Shown piece by piece: positions 39,724 through 45,888 of a DNA stretch of 46,449 nt. A model generated the notes under the pieces. The model saw nothing but the letters and a program-made list of their open reading frames with translations, ran no database searches and was not told the origin of the DNA. Origin of the DNA: Actinomycetota bacterium (lineage in GTDB: Bacteria; Actinomycetota; CADDZG01; JAHWKV01; JAOPZY01); assembly GCA_025963875.1 (NCBI GenBank), contig JAOPZY010000109.1:1-46449 (forward strand). The letters run 5' to 3'. The position numbers were made by a program, and so were the translations under genes. Positions within the stretch are counted from its first letter, which is position 1. The number at the start of each line of letters is the position of its first letter.

Positions 39724-41508
39724 TCACGCATACCGGCGACCTGAGGAGACGGATCGCTCGTTGATGATGGCCGACACGGCATCGGGATAGTCGGCATGGC
39801 CGAACAGGTAGCCCTGGGCGCGGTCGCAGCCGAGGTCGATCAACGTTTCCTGCTGCTGAACGGTTTCGACGCCTTCGGCAACCACCCACATGTCCAGGGC
39901 GTGCGCCAGGTCGATGATGGCGCGGACAATCGCCACGGTCTGGCGCGCTGCCCCCAGTTGCTGGACGAAGGACCGGTCGATCTTGACGAAGTCGAGCGGG
40001 AACTGGCGAAGATAGCTCAGCGAGGAGTAGCCCGTCCCGAAGTCGTCGAGGCCGACCGGCACTCCGAGATCCCGGATGGTGCGCAGGCAGTCCAGCGCCG
40101 AGTTCGAGGCCTCCATGAGGACGCGCTCCGTGACCTCGATGGTCAGGGCCCCCTTCGGGAGGTGGTTGTCCACGAGGGAGCCGGCGACGACGTCGCCGAA
40201 GTGGGAGTCCGAGAGGTGGCGTCCCGTGACGTTGATGGCCACGCCGTGAAAGCCCTTGGCGGCCAGCTCGCGTGACCAGGTCGCCACCTGGTGCACTGCC
40301 CGGTCGAGGACGACCCCGTCCACGCTGACCAGCAACCCCGACTCCTCCGCGATGTCGATGAAGATATCGGGAGGGATCAGCTCGTCGGGTCCCTGGATGC
40401 GCACCAGGGCCTCAGCATCGACGACGCGGCCGGTGGTGAGGTCGATGATCGGCTGGTACTGGACGCGGAGCAGGTCCTCTTCGATGGCGCTGCGGATCAT
40501 CCGCTCGACGCCGAGACGCCCGACGGCCGTCGTCCTGAGGTCCTCGTCGAACACTTCCGCACGGTTTCGGCCACGACCCTTCGCCCGGTAGAGGGCAAGG
40601 TCGGCTTCCTGCAGGAGCCCACGCGGGCTGTGCGTGGCGTCGGCGGTGGTCGCCACCCCGGCGCTCGCGGTGCAGACGATCGACTCCTGGCCCAGAACGA
40701 AGGGCTCCTCGATGCTCTCGCAGACGCGCTCGGCCAGCCGCCGTGCATCGTCAATTTCAGTCAGGCCCTCACTGAGGACGACGAACTCATCTCCCCCGAG
40801 GCGAGCCAGGGTGTCGGTTGGGCGAAGCGCCGCCAGGGTCCGCTCGGCAACCTTCATGAGGAGGCGGTCCCCGAGCTCGTGACCCAGGGAGTCGTTGATG
40901 ACCTTGAACCGGTCGAGGTCGAGGTAGATGACACCGATCACCGTCGTGGATCGCTCCAGGCGGCGAAGCGCCTGGCCCAGCCGGTCCATGAAGACGGTCC
41001 GGTTGGCGATGCCGGTGAGGGGATCGGTGAGCGCCTGCCGCTGTAGGGCGTCCTCCACGAGCTTGCGATTGGCGATGTCCCGCATCGAGGCCAGGAGCAG
41101 GATCCTGCCGCCGTCACGAGGATGAGGAATCCGCCGCACGAGGCTCTCGGTCCAGAGGTAACCGCCGTCCTTGCAACGAAAACGGAAGGTCGCGGTGACC
41201 GCGGTCGACGACCGCAGGGCCGTGTCGTGACACGTCAGGACGGCCGGCAGGTCCTCGGGATGAACGTACTGTTCGGCCAGGCGACCGATCAGCTCTTCCG
41301 GTTCCCAGCCGAGTGTTGCCCGGGAGGCTGCCGACACGTAGGTGAACACGCCGGCGGGGGAGTAGAGGGCAGTGACGTCGCCCTCGGGATGCTCCTGCAA
41401 CGCGAGCAGCTCGAGGGGGGTGATCGGGTCCTCGTGCCCCAGGATGTCCCCTGCCATGGCGGGCCAGTGTTCGGCGTGACTCGTCGCGCGATCGGTGGTG
41501 TCCGACAT
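39724..41508 (-). CDS. PAS-GGDEF-EAL cyclic di-GMP enzyme
   Basis: 594 aa. Start ATG 41508 with AGGAGG 5 nt upstream. PAS at about 45-150 (GDVTALYSPAGVFTYVSAASRATLGWEPEELIGR ... RDIANRKLVEDALQ). GGDEF domain from LTDPLTGIANRTVF, active site RLGGDEF, with an inhibitory I-site RPTD exactly five residues before GGDEF. EAL domain: DAEALVRIQ, DDFGTGYSSLSYLRQFPLDFVKID and VVAEGVET, all metal-binding residues present. Both activities could work; the product or substrate is c-di-GMP. It is cytoplasmic, with no membrane spans. It lies 178 bp before the Ig-like gene on the same strand. Confidence 0.93.
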   Translation of the reverse strand: MSDTTDRATSHAEHWPAMAGDILGHEDPITPLELLALQEHPEGDVTALYSPAGVFTYVSAASRATLGWEPEELIGRLAEQYVHPEDLPAVLTCHDTALRSSTAVTATFRFRCKDGGYLWTESLVRRIPHPRDGGRILLLASMRDIANRKLVEDALQRQALTDPLTGIANRTVFMDRLGQALRRLERSTTVIGVIYLDLDRFKVINDSLGHELGDRLLMKVAERTLAALRPTDTLARLGGDEFVVLSEGLTEIDDARRLAERVCESIEEPFVLGQESIVCTASAGVATTADATHSPRGLLQEADLALYRAKGRGRNRAEVFDEDLRTTAVGRLGVERMIRSAIEEDLLRVQYQPIIDLTTGRVVDAEALVRIQGPDELIPPDIFIDIAEESGLLVSVDGVVLDRAVHQVATWSRELAAKGFHGVAINVTGRHLSDSHFGDVVAGSLVDNHLPKGALTIEVTERVLMEASNSALDCLRTIRDLGVPVGLDDFGTGYSSLSYLRQFPLDFVKIDRSFVQQLGAARQTVAIVRAIIDLAHALDMWVVAEGVETVQQQETLIDLGCDRAQGYLFGHADYPDAVSAIINERSVSSGRRYA

Positions 41509-41634
41509 GCTTGCCTCCTGAGACCGCAATGGAACGACAGCCAAGGTCTGGGGCAAGGGGGCCTGTTGTGATCACGTCATCTCTGACGGGTCTACCAAAA
41601 CGTACAGGATATGCGGATCCCGCTTTGCCACCCC

Positions 41635-42156
41635 TCAGCTGGGCGCGACGGGCCCTGGCTCAGAGGTCGGACCATCGGCGGATTCCTGCCGTCCGGGACC
41701 TGAGGGCTCCTCATCCCATCCGGGGAGCCCAAGCGGATCACCGAGGAAGCTCGCCAACCCGCTTCGCACGGGCCTTGCGTGCCCGCACGACACGTTGATC
41801 ATCGGTCGTCGCGTCTGGATCGGCGGTCGATAGCCTTGAACGCGTAACCAGCCCCGAAGACCGCGCAGAGCGCGAGTGTGGCTGCGGCGGCGAAGTCGAA
41901 GGCCATCAGCATCCACCGGCGTGGCGGATTCCGGCGACGGAGAGCGAGGATCCCTGCGGGATGCTGACCATGGCGCCTCCTCTATGTGCATGGGGGGTAC
42001 CTGCGTGGGGGGTACCTGCGTGGGGGGCTTCGGTGTCTGCTCATCTGGGGGCCGGTCCCGTTCGGCGCGGGAAAGGACGTGCAGGGCAAGGAAGGAGAGG
42101 AAGATGCCGCTCCCCGTCACGGCGGTGACGGCGCCGAACAGCCTGATGCTGCTCAT
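41635..42156 (-). CDS. Putative single-span membrane protein, coupled to the 69-aa cysteine protein
   Basis: 173 aa if read to the end. The start ATG 42156 overlaps the stop of the upstream gene (ATGA). Residues 1-28 (MSSIRLFGAVTAVTGSGIFLSFLALHVL) are one transmembrane helix; SRAERDRPPDEQTPKPPTQVPPTQVPP follows, with a 15-bp in-frame duplication. Beyond residue 60 the sequence becomes Arg/Pro/Gly-rich and looks like a non-coding frame. It also overlaps two small genes in other frames (41906-41971 and 41799-41906). The N-terminal half looks real; the true end may be earlier if there is a frameshift. Confidence 0.4.
   Translation of the reverse strand: MSSIRLFGAVTAVTGSGIFLSFLALHVLSRAERDRPPDEQTPKPPTQVPPTQVPPMHIEEAPWSASRRDPRSPSPESATPVDADGLRLRRRSHTRALRGLRGWLRVQGYRPPIQTRRPMINVSCGHARPVRSGLASFLGDPLGLPGWDEEPSGPGRQESADGPTSEPGPVAPS
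41799..41906 (-). CDS. 35-aa small membrane protein
   Basis: MAFDFAAAATLALCAVFGAGYAFKAIDRRSRRDDR: one transmembrane helix with a positively charged cytoplasmic tail, the usual small membrane protein layout. The ATG overlaps the stop of the preceding 21-codon reading frame (TGATG), so it is probably translated by re-initiation. Third codon positions are nearly all G or C, better than in the overlapping longer frame. No family recognised. Confidence 0.45.
   Translation of the reverse strand: MAFDFAAAATLALCAVFGAGYAFKAIDRRSRRDDR
41906..41971 (-). CDS. 21-aa upstream (leader) peptide
   Basis: MVSIPQGSSLSVAGIRHAGGC, preceded by AGAGGAGG (41977-41984) at 5-nt spacing, the best ribosome site in this cluster. 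Its stop TGA overlaps the ATG of the 35-aa membrane protein. No known function; it may only deliver ribosomes to the next gene. Confidence 0.4.
   Translation of the reverse strand: MVSIPQGSSLSVAGIRHAGGC
41991..42020. repeat. Two perfect 15-bp tandem units
   Basis: Unit TGGGGGGTACCTGCG at 41991-42005 and 42006-42020, followed by a partial third. In the minus-strand frame from 42156 it encodes the PPTQV-PPTQV linker. The length is a multiple of three. Confidence 0.8.
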
Positions 42157-42362
42157 CGACGTGGTGCTTGCTGGCATGCTGGGCAGTCGCAATCGATGAC
42201 GTCCTCTGTGTCCTCCCTGTCCCAGGGGGCGCCCCCCTGGGACGGATGCCACGGCCTGCGCACCCCCGGGCGCCCCTCAAGGCGCCGAACCAGGCCTGCC
42301 CGGTCCAGGGCGGAGAGACCTCTCTCGGCTTGGTCGCCAACATCCAGGGTGGCGTCGGTCAT
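42153..42362 (-). CDS. 69-aa protein with a CDCPAC motif
   Basis: Starts ATG 42362 with AAGGAG about 8 nt upstream. The N terminus is acidic (MTDATLDVGDQAERGLSALD), the middle basic, and the C terminus ends VIDCDCPACQQAPRR, a compact C-x-C-x-x-C motif suited to metal binding. Palindromic element copy 4 lies inside the gene, encoding RRLEGR. Its stop overlaps the next start (ATGA), so it leads a small coupled operon. No known family. Confidence 0.5.
   Translation of the reverse strand: MTDATLDVGDQAERGLSALDRAGLVRRLEGRPGVRRPWHPSQGGAPWDREDTEDVIDCDCPACQQAPRR
42269..42286. repeat. 18-bp palindrome with CCTCAA loop, copy 4
   Basis: Identical to copy 1 (GGCGCC-CCTCAA-GGCGCC). It lies within the 69-aa protein gene, whose minus-strand frame reads it as RRLEGR, the same phase as in cbpM. 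Confidence 0.55.
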
Positions 42363-42398
42363 TGCTCAGACTCCTTGTTGGGAGCGGATTCCGAGTGG

Positions 42399-42459
42399 TG
42401 TGTCCGGCCCCCCAAGCAAGGTGGGGGGGAGGCCCTGCCGGGGGGATGGACACATTTTT
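42399..42459 (+). terminator. Large hairpin with T-tract opposing the small-protein operon
   Basis: TGTGTCC (42399-42405) pairs with GGACACA (42448-42454); inside, CCCCCC (42408-42413) can pair with a run of G (42423-42429). TTTTT follows on the plus strand, so it would end plus-strand (antisense) transcripts. On the minus strand it would form a structured leader in front of the 69-aa gene. Confidence 0.4.
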
Positions 42460-42854
42460 GTCTCAGGACTTCGGTTCGGTGCTGTCCTTCAAACTGATCG
42501 AACAAAGTGATCGAATTAGGCTGATGGAATTAACCTCATCGAAAGCGGACCCGGGAGGGCCAGCGGTGCCGTCTTAGTCTGGACGTAGTGCGAGGGCTGG
42601 GCGAACTGGTTACCGCGTTGGGCACTTCGCCTGCTGCCTGTCGTGGACTGTGCACCAATTCATCTCCCCTTGGGCGAACGTATCGAATGTTCGACGACGT
42701 CACCGGGGACATGAGTGCGCCTCAGCCCTGCCAGGGGGTCTGGAGCAAGAACCGGGCCCACATGGGGCCATATCGCATGGTACCTCTCCGCCGCTATCCT
42801 GACAAGGCGGACGCTTCGCTTATTTTGTGAGACGTTGCGCCTAACCATGCTTAT
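42460..42854. other. Intergenic stretch, no convincing gene
   Basis: 395 bp that is locally less G+C-rich than the rest. Open frames here lack ribosome sites and family features. It contains two GATCGAA repeats (from about 42497), and should hold the promoter of the plus-strand small membrane protein/PRC-barrel operon, but I see no clear -35/-10 pair. Confidence 0.4.
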
Positions 42855-43016
42855 ATGGCCGCGCCGTATGATCTGCCGGTGGCCTCATATCTCTGGGTAA
42901 TCGTTGTAGTCGTTGTCCTCGCGCTCATCGTGCTCGGCGCGATCGTCATCCAACGGCGCCGGAGGGCTGGCGGCGTTTTGTCGGTCCGCCCCCGGCCGAG
43001 GAGGCGCCGGCAATGA
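42855..43016 (+). CDS. 53-aa single-span small membrane protein
   Basis: ATG at 42855: MAAPYDLPVASYLWVIVVVV continues into a ~21-residue hydrophobic helix (VLALIVLGAIVI), followed by a strongly basic tail (QRRRRAGG...PRPRRRRQ), so a type I-like or N-out orientation with the tail in the cytoplasm. The stop overlaps the start of the first PRC-barrel gene (ATGA), which supports real translation. There is no Shine-Dalgarno; translation may be leaderless. No known family. Confidence 0.6.
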   Translation: MAAPYDLPVASYLWVIVVVVVLALIVLGAIVIQRRRRAGGVLSVRPRPRRRRQ

Positions 43017-43585
43017 GCGTGCTCCTGCGTGCGACCGAACTCGAGGGACGACCCGTCGTCACCTTCGCGGGGGAGAGTCCTGCCGAGGTGAAGGACATCA
43101 TCTTCGACAGCTCGACCGGCACGTTGCTCGGGCTGACCCTTCGAGGGCACGGTCTGTTCTCCCGCGCCAGAAAGGACATCCTGCCCTGGTTGATGATTCA
43201 CAGTATCGGCCGCGATGCGGTCATGATTCGTGATGAGGGCGCGTTCCAGGGAGTGGACGCCCTGCCGGCGGAGGGCGTTCCCGAAAACCGGAACGTCATC
43301 GGCAACCAGGTCCTCACCGACGCCGGCACGGATGTGGGCAGGGTTGTGGACGTCATCATCGAGGCGGGGGCGGAGGCGGAGATCGTCGGCTACGAGGTGA
43401 AGGCTTCCGAAGCCCTCGCAACGCGGGGGGAGCATGTGCTCATCCCGCTGCCCGCCGCGATTGCCGTCTCGGGCGAGCACCTCATCGTGCCGGCGGGGGC
43501 GCTGGAGTTCGTGGGCAACGACCTCTCCGGCTTTGGTGCAGCGGTGAAGGCATTCCGGGAGAAGTTGCGGGAGGGCGAGGGATGA
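43013..43585 (+). CDS. PRC-barrel protein, 190 aa
   Basis: Two PRC-barrel-like beta units: residues 1-75 (LRATELEGRPVVTFAGESPAEVKDIIFDSSTGTLLGLTLRG) and 85-170 (NVIGNQVLTDAGTDVGRVVDVIIEAGAEAEIVGYEVKAS). The strands, the V-x-D-x-x-x-D-x-x-T-G-x-x-x-G turns and the LIP/VP ends are typical. PRC-barrel proteins are small binding modules, some linked to RNA processing (RimM) or the photosynthetic reaction centre; the ligand here is unknown. Start overlaps the stop of the 53-aa gene and the end overlaps the next start by 4 bp: one polycistronic unit. Confidence 0.82.
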   Translation: MSVLLRATELEGRPVVTFAGESPAEVKDIIFDSSTGTLLGLTLRGHGLFSRARKDILPWLMIHSIGRDAVMIRDEGAFQGVDALPAEGVPENRNVIGNQVLTDAGTDVGRVVDVIIEAGAEAEIVGYEVKASEALATRGEHVLIPLPAAIAVSGEHLIVPAGALEFVGNDLSGFGAAVKAFREKLREGEG

Positions 43586-44052
43586 GGCTCAGGGAGGCGT
43601 ACGGGCGAAAGGTGGTGAGCACCGACGACGCCGAGGCCGTCGGCCGGTTGGATGGATTCGTCATCGACCCTGAGCAGCGCTGCGTCGTCGGGCTTCGTCT
43701 GGCGAAGGTAGGGGGTGACCGTCCCTTTGTGTCGTGGACCGATCTGCAGGCGTTCGGCACCGATGCCGTGACCGTCCCCAGTGCCGCGGTACTCCGGGCC
43801 GCGTCCGGGCAGGCGGAGGAACGCGCCGCGTCCAAAGAGCTCCAGCCGATCGGAAAACTGGTTCTGGGCGACTTGGGGACGGCGCTGGGCAAGGTGGAGG
43901 ATGTGGAGTTCGACGAGGGGTCCGGATCCCTCGTGGACTTCGATCTCGGGGAAGCGGGCACCGTCGCCAGTGACCGTCTCCTTGGTCTCGGTTCCTATGC
44001 TGTGGTCGTCCTGGAGGTACCGCCCGAACCGTCAGCACCCGGCGGCCCGTAA
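43582..44052 (+). CDS. PRC-barrel protein, 156 aa
   Basis: Again two beta-barrel units: residues 1-60 (LREAYGRKVVSTDDAEAVGRLDGFVIDPEQRCVVGLRLAKV) and 85-150 (LQPIGKLVLGDLGTALGKVEDVEFDEGSGSLVDFDLGEAG). It is a diverged paralogue of the gene before it and begins at ATG in an ATGA overlap. The two may form a heteromeric complex. The GAF-ANTAR gene starts 21 bp later behind its own ribosome site, so all three are likely in one transcript. Confidence 0.82.
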   Translation: MRLREAYGRKVVSTDDAEAVGRLDGFVIDPEQRCVVGLRLAKVGGDRPFVSWTDLQAFGTDAVTVPSAAVLRAASGQAEERAASKELQPIGKLVLGDLGTALGKVEDVEFDEGSGSLVDFDLGEAGTVASDRLLGLGSYAVVVLEVPPEPSAPGGP

Positions 44053-44073
44053 CCGCCGCGGAAAGGAGCACCA

Positions 44074-44838
44074 ATGCCGAGAGAGCGCCTCCTGGCCCAG
44101 ACCTTCGTCGAGTTGGCCGACACCCTGGTCGCCGATTTCGACATTGTGGATTTCCTGCACACGCTGGCAGACCGCTGTGCCGAGTTGTTCAAGCCGGCGG
44201 AAGCGGGGGTGATGCTGGCCGACCAGCGGGGGGGGCTACGGGTCGTGGCGTCCTCAAGCGAGCGTGCCCGGCTCCTTGAGCTGTTCGAGCTCCAGAACGA
44301 GCAGGGTCCCTGCCTGGACTGTTTTCGCAACGGCGAACGGGTCGTCGCCGCCGACTTCGGCGATGACGGCGCTCGCTGGCCGCTGTTCACGGTCGAGGCC
44401 GTGGCTGCCGGCTTCCGGTCCGCCCATAGCCTTCCGCTCCGTTTCCGGACACAGGTGATCGGCGCCCTCAATCTCTTCCGCCCGCAGCCGGGCCTCCTCG
44501 ACGATCGTGACCTGACCGGGGCACAGGCGATGGCCGATATCGCCACGATCAGCATTCTCCAGGAGCGCACCTTGCGGGAGGCGAGGGTCCTCGCCGAGCA
44601 GCTCCAGCGTGCCCTCAACAGCCGTGTGGTCATCGAGCAGGCGAAAGGGGTGCTCGCCGAGCGGGCGAAGATCAACCTTGATGAGGCGTTCACGCTGTTG
44701 CGGACCTATGCCCGAACCCAGAACCGTCGTCTCCACGACGTGTCCACGGCGGTGATCTCGAGCCTGCTCACGATCGAGGAGCTGTCGGCCGCGGCGCCTC
44801 TGAAGCCGAGCCGCTCGCCACGTGCGACGCTGACGTAA
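44074..44838 (+). CDS. GAF-ANTAR RNA-binding antiterminator, paralogue A
   Basis: 254 aa. AAAGGAG precedes the ATG. GAF domain at about 20-165: FVELADTLVADFDIVDFLHTLADRCAELF, VVASSSERARLLELFELQNEQGPCLDCFRNGERV (with two Cys), and the closing QAMADIATISILQERT helix. The ANTAR domain at about 175-235 (LAEQLQRALNSRVVIEQAKGVLAERAKINLDEAFTLLRTYARTQNRRLHDVSTAVI) is complete. Such proteins sense a signal through GAF and bind tandem RNA hairpins in leaders, preventing termination. The paralogue at 45889 is very similar, so they arose by duplication. The signal is unknown; the C-P-C pair suggests redox or a heme/metal input. Confidence 0.9.
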   Translation: MPRERLLAQTFVELADTLVADFDIVDFLHTLADRCAELFKPAEAGVMLADQRGGLRVVASSSERARLLELFELQNEQGPCLDCFRNGERVVAADFGDDGARWPLFTVEAVAAGFRSAHSLPLRFRTQVIGALNLFRPQPGLLDDRDLTGAQAMADIATISILQERTLREARVLAEQLQRALNSRVVIEQAKGVLAERAKINLDEAFTLLRTYARTQNRRLHDVSTAVISSLLTIEELSAAAPLKPSRSPRATLT

Positions 44839-44965
44839 CCGCCAACGCGTCGCAGCGACCCCCTTCGCTCCAGGAAAGGCCGGAGTAGGGTGGGGACGGA
44901 ATACTCGCATCGGGGACGTGCTTGTCTGCGAGCCCGAGCCAGAGGGTGGTCGACATCTGAGCGAG

Positions 44966-45014
44966 AGAACCAACGGGGTTCTGGGGATTAGCCGCGCGGG
45001 CAGCCGGCCCGCGC
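44966..45014 (+). promoter_or_regulatory. Two tandem hairpins before the second GAF-ANTAR gene
   Basis: Hairpin 1: AGAACC (44966-44971) / GGTTCT (44977-44982), loop AACGG with A at position 1 and G at position 4. Hairpin 2: GCGCGGGC (44994-45001) / GCCCGCGC (45007-45014), loop AGCCG, followed by TT. ANTAR targets are tandem hairpins with hexaloops having A1 and G4; here the loops are five bases, so the match is partial. Confidence 0.3.
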
Positions 45015-45086
45015 TTACGCTCGTCGGGCACCCGCGCCCATTCGTCCTCCCAGGGACACCGTCGTTGCGCCGGGGACGGTAGGGGC

Positions 45087-45788
45087 ATGGACACGGACCG
45101 TGTGGCCAGCATCCTTGTCGCCATCGGCCCGGGTGTGGGGTCCGATCCGGCCAGCTATCCGGAGCGGGTGTGCGCCGCGGGCGTCGAGCTGCTCGGGATG
45201 AGCGGAGCGGGGTTGACCCTGATGACCAAGACCGGGCTGGGGGCCGTCTGGGCCTCGGACGAGGCGTGCCAGAAGGTAGAGGACCTCCAGTTCGCATTGG
45301 GCGAAGGGCCGGCACTGGACGCCTTCCGCTTCGCAGTTCCGGCCCTGGAGCCGTCCCTTGCGGATGCGACCGACCGGTGGCCGTTCTTCGGCCCGCAGGC
45401 CCTGGCTCTCGGCGTCGAAGCGGCGTTCTCCTTTCCCCTCCAGGTCGGCGTCATCTGCCTCGGTGCGATCAACCTCTTCCGGGACCGATCGGGATTTCCT
45501 TCCAGCGACGAACTGGCCGACGCGCTGGTCCTGGCCGATGTCGTCACCGAGGACCTCATCGACCTCCAGGCCCAGGGAGCGCTCCACTGGGGTCCCTCCG
45601 ATCACCTCGCCCAGCGGGCTCGGGTGCACCAGGCCACCGGAATGGTCTCGGTGCAGATCGACTCCGACATGGCCACCGCCCTGGCATGCATCCGCGCCTA
45701 CGCGTACTCCAACGACGTCACCATTTCCGACGTGGCGAATAAGGTGCTCGGCCGCACTCTTAGGTTGACTTCCCACGCCTTCGAGTAG
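45087..45788 (+). CDS. GAF-ANTAR protein, diverged paralogue B
   Basis: 233 aa. GAF domain (YPERVCAAGVELLGMSGAGLTLMTKTGLGAVWASDEACQKVEDLQFALGEGPALDAFR ... AFSFPLQVGVICLGAINLFRDRSG) is followed by an ANTAR region (LAQRARVHQATGMVSVQIDSDMATALACIRAYAYSNDVTISDVANKVLG). It has the general fold, but A and C (44074, 45889) are much closer to each other than to B. It sits between them. No strong ribosome site is seen. Different sensor sequence suggests a different signal. Confidence 0.85.
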   Translation: MDTDRVASILVAIGPGVGSDPASYPERVCAAGVELLGMSGAGLTLMTKTGLGAVWASDEACQKVEDLQFALGEGPALDAFRFAVPALEPSLADATDRWPFFGPQALALGVEAAFSFPLQVGVICLGAINLFRDRSGFPSSDELADALVLADVVTEDLIDLQAQGALHWGPSDHLAQRARVHQATGMVSVQIDSDMATALACIRAYAYSNDVTISDVANKVLGRTLRLTSHAFE

Positions 45789-45800
45789 GCTTTCTCAAGG

Positions 45801-45867
45801 CTCTCATGGGGGTCTTATGGGGCTCTTATGCCCGAGAGATCGGCTGCGGCATTGTTCTTGGACCCCC
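45801..45867 (+). promoter_or_regulatory. Repeated, self-complementary leader before the third GAF-ANTAR gene
   Basis: TCTCATGGGGG, TCTTATGGGGC and TCTTATGCCCG follow each other (from 45802). GGGGGTC (45808-45814) pairs perfectly with GACCCCC (45861-45867), with smaller hairpins inside such as GGGC-TCTTAT-GCCC. It ends 21 bp before the start codon. A possible regulatory leader; no match to a known class. Confidence 0.3.
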
Positions 45868-45888
45868 GTCGCCAAAAGGAGGAGACAC

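Noticed and set aside
42588-42830. An 80-aa plus-strand frame before the PRC-barrel operon
   Set aside because: No ribosome site, mixed composition and no recognisable feature; probably chance.
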